Source: CAYPAU01 sp964408825 (GTDB lineage Bacteria > Patescibacteriota > Microgenomatia > Levybacterales > UBA12049). Taken from it: a stretch of DNA of 54,946 nucleotides. The notes beneath the pieces are model-generated. The model was not told the origin of the DNA, did not search any database, and saw only the letters and a list, made by a program, of their open reading frames with translations. Location: assembly GCA_964408825.1 (NCBI GenBank), contig CAYPAU010000004.1, positions 1-54,946 of the forward strand, given 5' to 3'. The position numbers were made by a program, and so were the translations under genes. Positions 15,682-22,629 of this stretch are shown here, in pieces. Position 1 is the first letter of the stretch, and each line of letters begins with the position of its first letter.

Positions 15682-16152
15682 TTACTTTAATTTTATCTCA
15701 GCTCTTTTATCAACGTATTCCCCATCGATACTCCCATCAATATTCATCCAAACTTTCTTCGGTACTGCTTTATAGACACGTCTTGGCATTGATCCACTTA
15801 AACGCGCGAATGAATGACGGCCTACCACACCAACTCTTCCATCAAGATATTTTAATGCATGTTCAATTTCTTTTTTATCATTTATCTCCTGTGCTTTTGC
15901 CAGAATGTAAATGCCTTCTCCTTTTCCTTCCGAAACTCTGCTGTCATAAATCGTAATAAAAGCCTTATTGTTCTCCTTGATATTTTTTGAATGTTGATTT
16001 TCTGTCCAGGAAATCCAGTAGAAATTGTAATTTTCATCAAATGCGGAATAAACCGGAGAGTTCCATGGATCACCATTTTTGTCAGAGGTTGCAATATTGA
16101 TATAGAGAATTTTAGAAATTATTTCCTTTGCTCTTTTCTGCAAATCTTTCAT
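15682..16152 (-). CDS. Pyridoxamine 5'-phosphate oxidase-like FMN-binding protein
   Basis: A 156-aa split-barrel flavin-binding protein. ILYINIATSDKNGDPWNSPVYSAFDENYNFYWIS is the characteristic first strands (domain start 'v..lAT.d.dG.P..sPv.y..d....lyf.s'). HSKNIKENNKAFITIYDS follows, then an IYILAKAQEI strand. The family includes PNPOx, F420- or heme-binding proteins and general FMN stress proteins. The C-terminal YKAVPKKVWMNIDGSIDGEYVDKRAEI carries no specific marker of true PdxH, so only the superfamily is claimed. TGATATAAT lies 6 nt before the ATG. Confidence 0.8.
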   Translation of the reverse strand: MKDLQKRAKEIISKILYINIATSDKNGDPWNSPVYSAFDENYNFYWISWTENQHSKNIKENNKAFITIYDSRVSEGKGEGIYILAKAQEINDKKEIEHALKYLDGRVGVVGRHSFARLSGSMPRRVYKAVPKKVWMNIDGSIDGEYVDKRAEIKLK

Positions 16153-16158
16153 ACGGCA

Positions 16159-16167
16159 ATTATATCA
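16159..16167 (-). promoter_or_regulatory. Extended -10 promoter of the PNPOx-like gene
   Basis: Minus-strand TGATATAAT (TATAAT 16159-16164), 6 nt before the ATG at 16152. Confidence 0.65.
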
Positions 16168-16175
16168 GAAGAGAT

Positions 16176-16517
16176 TTAAGATTTTGCCGCGATCATACTT
16201 ATTTCAAGTCTTGCTCCCAGAGGAAGTTCTTTTACACAAACTGTTTCTCTTGCAGGATAGGGATCTGAAAAGTAACTCCCATAAACTTCGTTCATTTTAG
16301 AATACAAAGACATGTCAGTTATATATATCGTAGTTTTTACTACATTCTTAAAAGACACTCCTTCCCTTTCTAATACTTTTTTAAGATTTTCCATAACTTG
16401 GTGAGTCTGTTCTTCGATTGTTCCTTCAAGAAGTTTCCCTTCTTTAGTTAAGTAGACTTGTCCTGATGTAAATACAAAACCATTTTTAGTTATTGATGGA
16501 GAAAAAGGTAATGCCAT
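16176..16517 (-). CDS. ridA: RidA/YjgF family enamine/imine deaminase
   Basis: A 113-aa RidA-family protein of the usual single-domain length. FTSGQVYLTKEGKLLEG, EEQTHQVMENLKKVLEREG, VVKTTIYITDMSLYSKMNEVY and YPARETVCVKELPLGARLEISMIA match the family's conserved segments, including the Arg of 'PARE.V' that binds the substrate carboxylate and the Glu near the C-terminus. RidA hydrolyses reactive 2-aminoacrylate-type enamines formed by PLP enzymes. TGATATAAT lies 6 nt before the ATG, and the stop lies 23 nt upstream of the PNPOx-like gene. Confidence 0.92.
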   Translation of the reverse strand: MALPFSPSITKNGFVFTSGQVYLTKEGKLLEGTIEEQTHQVMENLKKVLEREGVSFKNVVKTTIYITDMSLYSKMNEVYGSYFSDPYPARETVCVKELPLGARLEISMIAAKS

Positions 16518-16523
16518 AATTAA

Positions 16524-16532
16524 ATTATATCA
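16524..16532 (-). promoter_or_regulatory. Extended -10 promoter of ridA
   Basis: Minus-strand TGATATAAT (TATAAT 16524-16529), 6 nt before the ATG at 16517, overlapping the ruvB stop codon region. Confidence 0.65.
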
Positions 16533-17562
16533 ACTTTTGTTGGGGGGAGGATTTCGGTGGGGTTTTCCCCAGGTGTTCATAGGCGGCAGGGGTTGCGGCT
16601 CTTCCCCTTGGAGTTCTTTTTAAGAATCCGATTTGAAGAAGATATGGTTCGATTACTTCCTCGATTGTACCTATGTCCTCTGAGATTGTTGATCCGATTG
16701 TTTCAAGACCTACCGGTCCTCCTGCGTGCTTGTCAATTATTGCCTTTAAGAATCTTCGATCACTACTATCAAGCCCCATACTGTCAACTTCAAGCATCAC
16801 AAGTGCTTCATTAACCAATTCTTTTGTAATTTTTCCCTCACCTCTAACTTGCGCAAAATCTCTTGCCCGCTTTAGTAATTTCAAGCTTATACGCGGTGTT
16901 CCTCTTGCCCTTTTGGCAATTTGTCTGATGCTCTCCTTATCAATTGAAACTTTTAATTTTTTTGCTGCATTCTCAATAATCTTTTCCAAATCCTTTGGAT
17001 CATAGAAGCTTAAACGATGGACAACGCCAAATCTGTCCCGAAGAGGAGCAGACATAAGACCGATTCTGGTTGTCGCACCAATTATCGTAAACTGCGGAAG
17101 CTCAAGTCTTAAAGTCCGGGCAGAAGGACCTTTCCCCAAAATTATATCAAGTGCATAGTCTTCCATTGCAGGATAAAGAGTCTCCTCAACCACTTTATTA
17201 AGCCTATGAATCTCGTCTATAAATAAGATGTCTCCTTTTTCAAGATTGGTGAGAATTGAGGCGAGATCTCCGGCTCTCTCAATGGCAGGACCTGAGGTTA
17301 CTCTAATATTTGCGCCCATTTGTTTTGCGACAAGATGGGAAAGCGTTGTTTTCCCAAGTCCCGGAGGTCCATAAAGAAGTATGTGCTCAATTGCCTCTTT
17401 TCTTTTTTTTGCGGCGTTGATTGCAATATGCAAGGACTCCTTAACCTGTTTTTGCCCAAGAAAACCAATCCAGTCGGAAACCCGAAGCGAGGTGAATAAA
17501 ACTTCTTCCTCGGGTTCAGTTTCTTCAATTTTTCTCTGTTGATCTTTTACCATAAAATTCAA
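16525..17562 (-). CDS. ruvB: Holliday junction branch migration ATPase RuvB
   Basis: Hexameric motor that drives branch migration of Holliday junctions with RuvA. The 345-aa protein has Walker A GPPGLGKTT (residues 65-73), Walker B DILFIDEIHRL, sensor I GATTRIG, the arginine finger segment LMSAPLRDRFG, and the C-terminal winged helix (PVGLETIGSTISEDIGTIEEVIEPYLLQIGFLKRTPRGR). The N-terminus offers two ATGs (17562 and 17553), neither with a clear ribosome binding site. It is third in the ruvC-ruvA-ruvB series. The 71-nt gap to ruvA contains AT-rich TTAACTAT repeats. Confidence 0.97.
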   Translation of the reverse strand: MNFMVKDQQRKIEETEPEEEVLFTSLRVSDWIGFLGQKQVKESLHIAINAAKKRKEAIEHILLYGPPGLGKTTLSHLVAKQMGANIRVTSGPAIERAGDLASILTNLEKGDILFIDEIHRLNKVVEETLYPAMEDYALDIILGKGPSARTLRLELPQFTIIGATTRIGLMSAPLRDRFGVVHRLSFYDPKDLEKIIENAAKKLKVSIDKESIRQIAKRARGTPRISLKLLKRARDFAQVRGEGKITKELVNEALVMLEVDSMGLDSSDRRFLKAIIDKHAGGPVGLETIGSTISEDIGTIEEVIEPYLLQIGFLKRTPRGRAATPAAYEHLGKTPPKSSPQQKLI

Positions 17563-17565
17563 ATA

Positions 17566-17630
17566 GCTGAACAGTTGATTGTTGCATAGCTATTTAACTA
17601 TTTTAACCATTTTAACTATTCTTTCCTTTT
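17566..17630. repeat. AT-rich AGTTAAATAGTTGCATAG-type repeat (ruvA-ruvB gap)
   Basis: Degenerate repeats of TAGCTATTTAACTATT and GTTGCATAG. Similar debris lies at 37287-37333, 37706-37735 and 39063-39142, always in the short gaps between genes. Confidence 0.5.
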
Positions 17631-17633
17631 CTT

Positions 17634-18209
17634 TCATTTTCCCAAATATTTCAAGGCGAGTCTTATCTTTTCCTCGACTGTTTCTACGGTTTTATCAATA
17701 TTTTTAAGAGCTTCCTTTGCCTCAGAGATCGAAAAACCAAAACTCTTAAGAACCGATAAAACTTCTTTTACCTCCCCATCTGCCTCTCCTGTTAAATCAA
17801 GTTCCTCAAGACTTCCTACTTTGCTTTTAAGCTCAATTATTAGTTTTTGTGCATTCTTTGTTCCAAGACGCGGAATTGCTGTGAAGAAAGACACGTCTGC
17901 TTTGGCGACTGCCGAAACTATAGAATCTCTGTTTCCAAAAGAGAAAATATTTATCGCAATCCGAGGACCTATCCCTGAAACTCCTATTATTTGTTCAAAT
18001 AATTTTAAATCCAGAGGATCTGAAAATCCGAAGAGCTCAAGTGCATCTTCCCGAACATAAGTGTAAGTGTAAACTTCAATTTCTTGATTAATTTTTGCTT
18101 TCCCCAAAACTTCAGACGGTACAGTTACCTTATAACCCACACCTTGCGTATCAATCACAATTGACGCATTGTCAAAATATTTCACTTTTCCTTTTAAAAA
18201 ACCTATCAT
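17634..18209 (-). CDS. ruvA: Holliday junction DNA-binding protein RuvA
   Basis: Tetrameric protein that clamps the Holliday junction and loads RuvB. The 191-aa length is typical. Domain I is an OB-fold (MIGFLKGKVKYFDNASIVIDTQGVGYKVTVP, then TYTYVREDALELFGF). Domain II has the helix-hairpin-helix motifs (VSGIGPRIAINI and IPRLGTKNAQKLIIELKSKV). Domain III (about residues 145-191) is the RuvB-binding helical bundle. It overlaps ruvC by 4 nt, indicating translational coupling. Confidence 0.97.
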   Translation of the reverse strand: MIGFLKGKVKYFDNASIVIDTQGVGYKVTVPSEVLGKAKINQEIEVYTYTYVREDALELFGFSDPLDLKLFEQIIGVSGIGPRIAINIFSFGNRDSIVSAVAKADVSFFTAIPRLGTKNAQKLIIELKSKVGSLEELDLTGEADGEVKEVLSVLKSFGFSISEAKEALKNIDKTVETVEEKIRLALKYLGK

Positions 18210-18685
18210 ATAATTCTTTTGTTTGAGAAAAGATGCGTAAGTCCTACAGCCAAAGCATCTGCAGTATCATCTGGCTTTGGAATTGATTTTAAACTCAAAA
18301 TTGTCTTAACCATTTTCCCCATTTGTGCTTTTTCAGCTCTCCCATAACCTGTTACCGCAACCTTAACCTGAAGAGGGGTATAAATTCCGACTGGAAGATT
18401 TTTCTTTGCAGAGGCCAAAAGAATAACTCCTCTTGCTTGTCCAACTATAAAAGCTGTTTTGGCATTTGTGTTAAAAAAAAGCTCCTCAACTGCAATTTCA
18501 TCCGGATGAAATCTATTTATTAATTCGATAACGCCGTCGTAAATCTTAAGAAGTCTTTCTTGAGGTTCATTTTTAGCATTTGTTTCAATACAACCATAAT
18601 TTTCAACTTTTAATTTTCCATTTTCATTTTTTATAGTTCCCCAGCCTGTTCTTGCGATCCCCGGATCAATCCCCAAAACCCTCAT
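18206..18685 (-). CDS. ruvC: Holliday junction resolvase RuvC
   Basis: Endonuclease that cuts the junctions processed by RuvAB. The 159-aa protein carries the RNase H-fold acidic residues: Asp7 in GIDPG, Glu67/68 in AVEELFF, and the PDDTADALAVGLTH segment (Asp139/140 and Asp143). The LPVGIYTPLQVKVAVTGYGRAEKAQ stretch is the conserved DNA-binding segment. First gene of ruvCAB. TGTTATAAT (18697-18705) lies 11 nt before the ATG with AGAGGA between, so it may have a very short leader. Confidence 0.97.
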   Translation of the reverse strand: MRVLGIDPGIARTGWGTIKNENGKLKVENYGCIETNAKNEPQERLLKIYDGVIELINRFHPDEIAVEELFFNTNAKTAFIVGQARGVILLASAKKNLPVGIYTPLQVKVAVTGYGRAEKAQMGKMVKTILSLKSIPKPDDTADALAVGLTHLFSNKRII

Positions 18686-18696
18686 AATTTTCCTCT

Positions 18697-18705
18697 ATTA
18701 TAACA
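18697..18705 (-). promoter_or_regulatory. Extended -10 promoter of ruvCAB
   Basis: Minus-strand TGTTATAAT (TATAAT 18697-18702), 11 nt before the ruvC ATG. Confidence 0.6.
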
Positions 18706-18707
18706 TC

Positions 18708-18736
18708 TTGCGGTAAATGCTTTTGTAGTATACAAT
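18708..18736 (+). promoter_or_regulatory. Promoter of rplY
   Basis: TTGCGG (18708-18713), a 17-nt spacer and TACAAT (18731-18736). It is divergent from, and overlaps, the ruvC promoter region. The predicted leader is about 49 nt. Confidence 0.55.
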
Positions 18737-18748
18737 ATAGCCTTAATG

Positions 18749-18782
18749 ATCCATTCGGTGAACTCAGGATCATAGTGAGCTT
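18749..18782. repeat. TGAGCTTGTCGAA-family repeat in the rplY leader
   Basis: An imperfect hairpin: ATTCGGTGAACTCA pairs partly with TGAGCTTGTCGAAT. Relatives are at 21235-21252, 22429-22471 and 54874-54894. It occupies most of the rplY 5' leader, so it could affect translation. Confidence 0.6.
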
Positions 18783-18791
18783 GTCGAATCT

Positions 18792-19541
18792 ATGAAACGG
18801 GAAAAGTTAGTCGTTGAGAAAAGAAAAGTTTTAGGAAAAAAAGTTAAGAACCTTCGGCGCGAAGGTATCCTTCCTGCAAATATTTACGGTAAGGACTTTA
18901 AGTCTTCTTCAGTGCAAGTTCCGGTAAAGGATTTTGAAAAAGTATTTAAAGAGGCGGGAGAAACTGGACTTGTAGATCTTCAAGTTGATAGTCAAATAAT
19001 CCCTATTCTTATTCATAATGTTCAGGCTGATTATCTTGGAAACCCTCTTCATGCAGATTTTTATAAGGTGAATCTTAAAGAAAAAGTAAAAACAATGGTA
19101 CCAATCGAAATTACAGGTGAACCTAAGGCAGTAACAGATAAAATAGGACTTCTCATGCAAATATTAAACGAGATTGAAGTTGAAGCCCTGCCTGCCGAAC
19201 TTCCCGAAAAGATCGAAGTAGATGTAGAAAATCTTGCAAATATTGATGACCAAATAACAGTCGGGAATCTAAAAGTTTCAGAAGGCGTAACCCTTCTTTC
19301 CGATCCTAATCAGGTAATAGTTAAGATTGGCGAACTTGTCTCAAAAGAGGCAGAAGAACTGGCAGCTCAGGAGGCCGCCGCCAAAGAGGAAGCAAAGGCA
19401 GAGGCTCAGGCCGAGGCAGGCGAAGTACCGGCAGAGGGTGCTGCAGAAGAAGCCGAAGGAAAAGTCGAAGGGGAAGAAAAGGCTCCCGAAGAAGAAAAAA
19501 AAGAGGAATCTTCGCAAGATAAAGAAACTCCAAGTTCATAG
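18792..19541 (+). CDS. rplY: Ribosomal protein L25/TL5 (CTC family)
   Basis: Binds 5S rRNA in the large subunit. The N-terminal L25 domain (VEKRKVLGKKVKNLRREGILPANIYGK) is followed by the TL5/CTC C-terminal beta domain (about residues 95-185, with HADFYKVNLKEKVKTMVPI and LPAELPEKIEVDVENL). A roughly 65-residue tail made almost entirely of Ala, Glu and Lys completes the 249 aa. Acidic tails are known in long L25 proteins, but this one is low-complexity and probably disordered. It lies 14 nt upstream of the DnaA-IV-like gene, with which it is probably co-transcribed. Confidence 0.93.
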   Translation: MKREKLVVEKRKVLGKKVKNLRREGILPANIYGKDFKSSSVQVPVKDFEKVFKEAGETGLVDLQVDSQIIPILIHNVQADYLGNPLHADFYKVNLKEKVKTMVPIEITGEPKAVTDKIGLLMQILNEIEVEALPAELPEKIEVDVENLANIDDQITVGNLKVSEGVTLLSDPNQVIVKIGELVSKEAEELAAQEAAAKEEAKAEAQAEAGEVPAEGAAEEAEGKVEGEEKAPEEEKKEESSQDKETPSS

Positions 19542-19555
19542 ATCATAAACCTTTT

Positions 19556-19921
19556 ATGTCGATAGAGAGAGGTCCACTTTCTGCGGAAAAAATTATTGTT
19601 AGCCAGGTATTTGAGGCAATAAATACGCGTTTTAGGATAGACAGATGGGACTTAAGAGAAGACCATAGAGGAAAGTTGGCCCCTGTAAAACGGGTTGCGG
19701 CATACCTTCTCCTTGAAGCAGGATTATCAGAGGAAAAAGTTGGCGAGTATATGAGAAGATCTCCGAGGACTATCGCCGATGATCTCAGGAGAATCAATAA
19801 ACAGTTTGATGAAGATAGAGCTTTTGCAGTTAGTATTTATGAACTCGGGAGTCAAGTGGATATTATAAGAGCACGAAGAGATTTTGTAAGGATGAGAAGA
19901 GACATGTCTTTTAAGACCTAA
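19556..19921 (+). CDS. Stand-alone DnaA-domain-IV-like DNA-binding protein
   Basis: A 121-aa protein. Its central part (about residues 40-85: VKRVAAYLLLEAGLSEEKVGEY, then RRSPRTIADDLRRI) lines up with the C-terminal DNA-binding domain of the DnaA encoded at 29029-30369 (ARQVAMYLLRSELGLSFVEIGNLL, then GGRDHTTIMHGVDKI). The basic loop, helix-turn-helix and recognition helix are all placed alike. The AAA+ domain is missing, and the DnaA signature DHTT is replaced by SPRT, so it need not recognise DnaA boxes. A role as a regulator or competitor at origin-like sites is speculation. Its stop overlaps the convergent TPR gene by 4 nt. Confidence 0.6.
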   Translation: MSIERGPLSAEKIIVSQVFEAINTRFRIDRWDLREDHRGKLAPVKRVAAYLLLEAGLSEEKVGEYMRRSPRTIADDLRRINKQFDEDRAFAVSIYELGSQVDIIRARRDFVRMRRDMSFKT

Positions 19922-20298
19922 TTTTCATTAAGCCTCGTCTCAAGTTCTCTTGCCTGTCTAAAATTCGGATCTATTCTCAATACCTTTTCTAGGTACTCCC
20001 TGGACTTACCAAAATTCTTAAGCTGATAATTTAAGATCGCAAGTTTAAAATAAGCATCTCTGTAGTTTGGGTACTTTTGAGTGACTGAATCCCAAAACTT
20101 AATTTCTTTTTGAATTTTTGCTCTTTCCGAGGAATAAACTATCCCTATTTTGTAGTTTCTGTAAAGATCTATCGAGATTGCAACAATTCCAAGAAAAACA
20201 AGAAATGAAACAAAGCCAATCAAAAGAAGCGTAACTCTGTTTTCGGTAATAAATCGGAGATTGTTCGGGAAATAATTTTTCTTTTTTTCTTTATTCAT
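19918..20298 (-). CDS. Membrane-anchored TPR-like protein, 126 aa
   Basis: One transmembrane helix (VTLLLIGFVSFLVFLGIVAISI, about residues 22-43) follows a basic N-terminus. After it comes a region of about 70 residues resembling two tetratricopeptide repeats (YRDAYFKLAILNYQLKNFGKSREYLEKVLRIDPN), which fits the TPR consensus 'A...la..y...g....A......al..dP'. It is probably a scaffold facing the outside. Its start overlaps the valS stop by 8 nt, so it is the second gene of a valS operon. Confidence 0.75.
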   Translation of the reverse strand: MNKEKKKNYFPNNLRFITENRVTLLLIGFVSFLVFLGIVAISIDLYRNYKIGIVYSSERAKIQKEIKFWDSVTQKYPNYRDAYFKLAILNYQLKNFGKSREYLEKVLRIDPNFRQARELETRLNEN

Positions 20299-22557
20299 GG
20301 GGCCAAGAGGAAACCATTATAGACTCTCCTCCGCCTTCGGGCGGATTAAACTTTTGATAGATTTCTTCCGTAACAAAAGGCACAATGGGATGAAGAAGCT
20401 TTAAAAGAATTAAGTATAAAGTATTAAGTATTAAGTATGAATTTTTATCTAATCGCTTTTTGACATCCTCAATATAAATATCGGCAAACTGGTGCCAGAT
20501 AAATTCGTAAAGCTTTTCCGCTGCAAAATTAAAATTATATTTTTCAATATCTTCGGTAACCTCCTCAACTAGCTTCTCTGTTTTTCTAACCCATTCTTTA
20601 TCAGTTTTATTTTTTGCAAAATTTTTTAATTCTTCAATTGACTTTTGAGTTTTGATTTTTGACTTTTGACCTAGATTCATATCAATGAATCTCCCAATAT
20701 TCCAAATCTTATTCGTAAACTTTCGTGCAGCTTCAAGCTTGGAATACGATAGAACTTGATCATTGCCAAAGGCAGTTCCGAATACAAGGGCAAATCTTAC
20801 CGCGTCTGCCCCGTACTCCTCAACAAGCTCCAAAGGATCTACGATATTTCCTTTGCTTTTGCTCATCTTCTTTCCCAAAGGATCTTTAACAAGTCCGTGA
20901 AGAACGACATTCTCAAAAGGAATTTTACCGGTTGCGTAAAATCCCACCATTATCATTCTTGCAACCCACCATCTTAAAATGTCGTAACCTGTCTCCATAA
21001 CAGTTGTCGGATAGAAATATTCAAAATCCCCAGGTTTCGTAGTTTTCAACGTTGCAAACGGCCACTGTGATGAAGAAAACCAAGTATCAAATGTGTCCGG
21101 ATCCTGTTCTAGCTTTTTTGATCCGCAAACCGGACATTCCTCCGGTCTCTCTCCCTCTGTTACAATCCAGCCCCTATTTCCATTTTCCCCCGCTTCGCCC
21201 AAGCTTCGCGTGGCGAGCATTTTCCATTTCTTGTCCTGAGCTTGTCGAACGGATCCATTTTCCATTTTCGCACATTGTGCGCACTGCCATGCCGGGATTC
21301 TTATTCCCCAAACAATTTGTCTTGAGATATTCCATTCCCTTATATTCTCCAAAAACTGGAAATAAATCTTCTCAAATCTTTTNNNNNNNNNNCAGGCAGG
21401 TTTTTTTTAACTGCCTCGATTGCCGGCTTTGCCAAAGGCTCCATTTTTACAAACCACTGGGGCATAAGCATTGGTTCAATTGTTGTTCCGCATTTATAGC
21501 AGGTCTCAATTGAGTGGATATAGTTCTCATCAACTTTTTCAATTAAACCCTTTTTTTCCATATCTTCTGCCACAACCTTCCTTGCCTGCCTCACTTTTAA
21601 ACCCTTATATTTTCCGGCAACTTCAGTCAATCTTCCATCAAAATCAATAACCTTTAAAATCGCAAGATCGTGTCTTTTTCCCATTTCAAAATCCTTCTCA
21701 TCATGAGCAGGAGTTACTTTTGCGGCTCCTGTTCCAAAATTCATATCTATAACGTCATCCGCTATAACTTTTAATTTCCTTTTCCCAAGAAGGGTATCAA
21801 ATTCGATAGTCTTTCCGATGTATTTTTGATATCTCTTATCCTTCGGATTCACAGCAACTGCCGTATCTCCGAACTTGGTTTCAGGCCTGACCGTTGCAAT
21901 AACAAGCGGTCCGTACTTTATGTAGTAGAGGGGGTCTTTTTGCTGCCTGTGATTAACCTCAAGATCCGAAAATGATGTTCCGCAATATGTGCAGTAATTG
22001 ACAAGTCTTTCTCCTCTATAGATAAGTCCGCCATCGTACATTCTTTTAAAAGTTTTATAGACGATAGCGACAATATCAGGATCCAACGTAAACTTAATCC
22101 TTGACCAATCCAGAGAAAAGCCAAGTTTTCTAAGTTGCGCCTCCATCCCCCCTCTGTTTTTATCAACAAAATCCCAAATCATTTTATAAAGAGTCTCCCT
22201 ATCAAAATCCGTGCGCGATTTACCCTCTTTCTGAAGTTTTTTCTCAAAAACAAATTGAGTTTCAAATCCCGCATGATCTGCTCCGGGAAGCCATAATGTT
22301 GGGTTGCCTTTCATGCGGTGAAACCTTACTAATATATCCTCAACAACATACATCGCATGACCAAAATGAAGAGGCGCATTGGCATTAGGCGGAGGGAGTA
22401 TTATTGAAAAAGCCTGTCTCTTTACTTGCCCTGAGCTTGCCCGCCCTGAGCGAGGCCGAAGGGTCGAAGGGTCAATCTTGGGTGCAAAATAGCCTCTGTC
22501 TTCCCACATCTTATAAATTTTATCCTCTGTGCTTTTATGGTTATAAACTTTATCCAT
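20291..22557 (-). CDS. valS: Valyl-tRNA synthetase (interrupted by an assembly gap)
   Basis: Charges tRNA-Val. Visible are the class I HIGH-type motif PPPNANAPLHFGHAM, the editing domain, WGIRIPAW, a CAQC...CPVC zinc pair, KMSKSKGN and the C-terminal anticodon-binding domain; the coiled-coil tail of classical ValRS is short or absent. Ten Ns at 21383-21392 break the frame: the two sides are in different reading frames, so the true gap length must be 2 modulo 3 (for example 8, 11 or 14 nt), not 10. The base after the gap begins CAGGCAGG, half of the CCTGCC palindrome, and the protein reads KKNLP just before it, so the gap is very likely an LPAGRQ element. Further in-frame repeat insertions lie at 20331-20344, 21191-21218, 21235-21252 and 22429-22471, and low-complexity repeats encode LILNTLYLILLKLL and KSKIKTQKS. 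Confidence 0.93.
20331..20344. repeat. CCGCC-TTCG-GGCGG hairpin at the 3' end of valS
   Basis: Perfect 5-bp stem with a TTCG loop, read as NPPEGG near the ValRS C-terminus. Related CCGCC/GGCGG palindromes occur at 9533-9547 and 36072-36085. Confidence 0.5.
21191..21252. repeat. Two repeat insertions in the valS zinc-domain region
   Basis: CGCTTCGCCCAAGCTTCGCG (plus TGGCGAGC) at 21191-21218 encodes the ATRSLGEAGE stretch. CCTGAGCTTGTCGAACGG at 21235-21252 encodes VRQAQDK. Together they lengthen the loop between the two CxxC motifs of the synthetase by about 25 residues. Confidence 0.65.
21383..21392. other. Assembly gap (10 N) inside valS
   Basis: Run of ten Ns. The right flank, CAGGCAGG, is one arm of the CCTGCCTGCCGGCAGGCAGG palindrome, which probably caused the assembly break. 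Confidence 0.95.
22429..22471. repeat. CCCTGAGC-family repeat near the valS 5' end
   Basis: Two CCCTGAGC units (CCCTGAGCTTGCC and CCCTGAGCGAGGCCGAAGGG) plus a TCGAAGGG copy, encoding the STLRPRSGRASSGQ stretch between MWEDRGYFAPKID and the HIGH motif. Related to 18749-18782, 21235-21252 and 54874-54894. Confidence 0.65.
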
Positions 22558-22629
22558 TGATTTTTTAATAAACCCTATTCTATCATAAGTGAGCTTAGAT
22601 TCTCGAAAATTTTTGAAACTATAAAGTTA

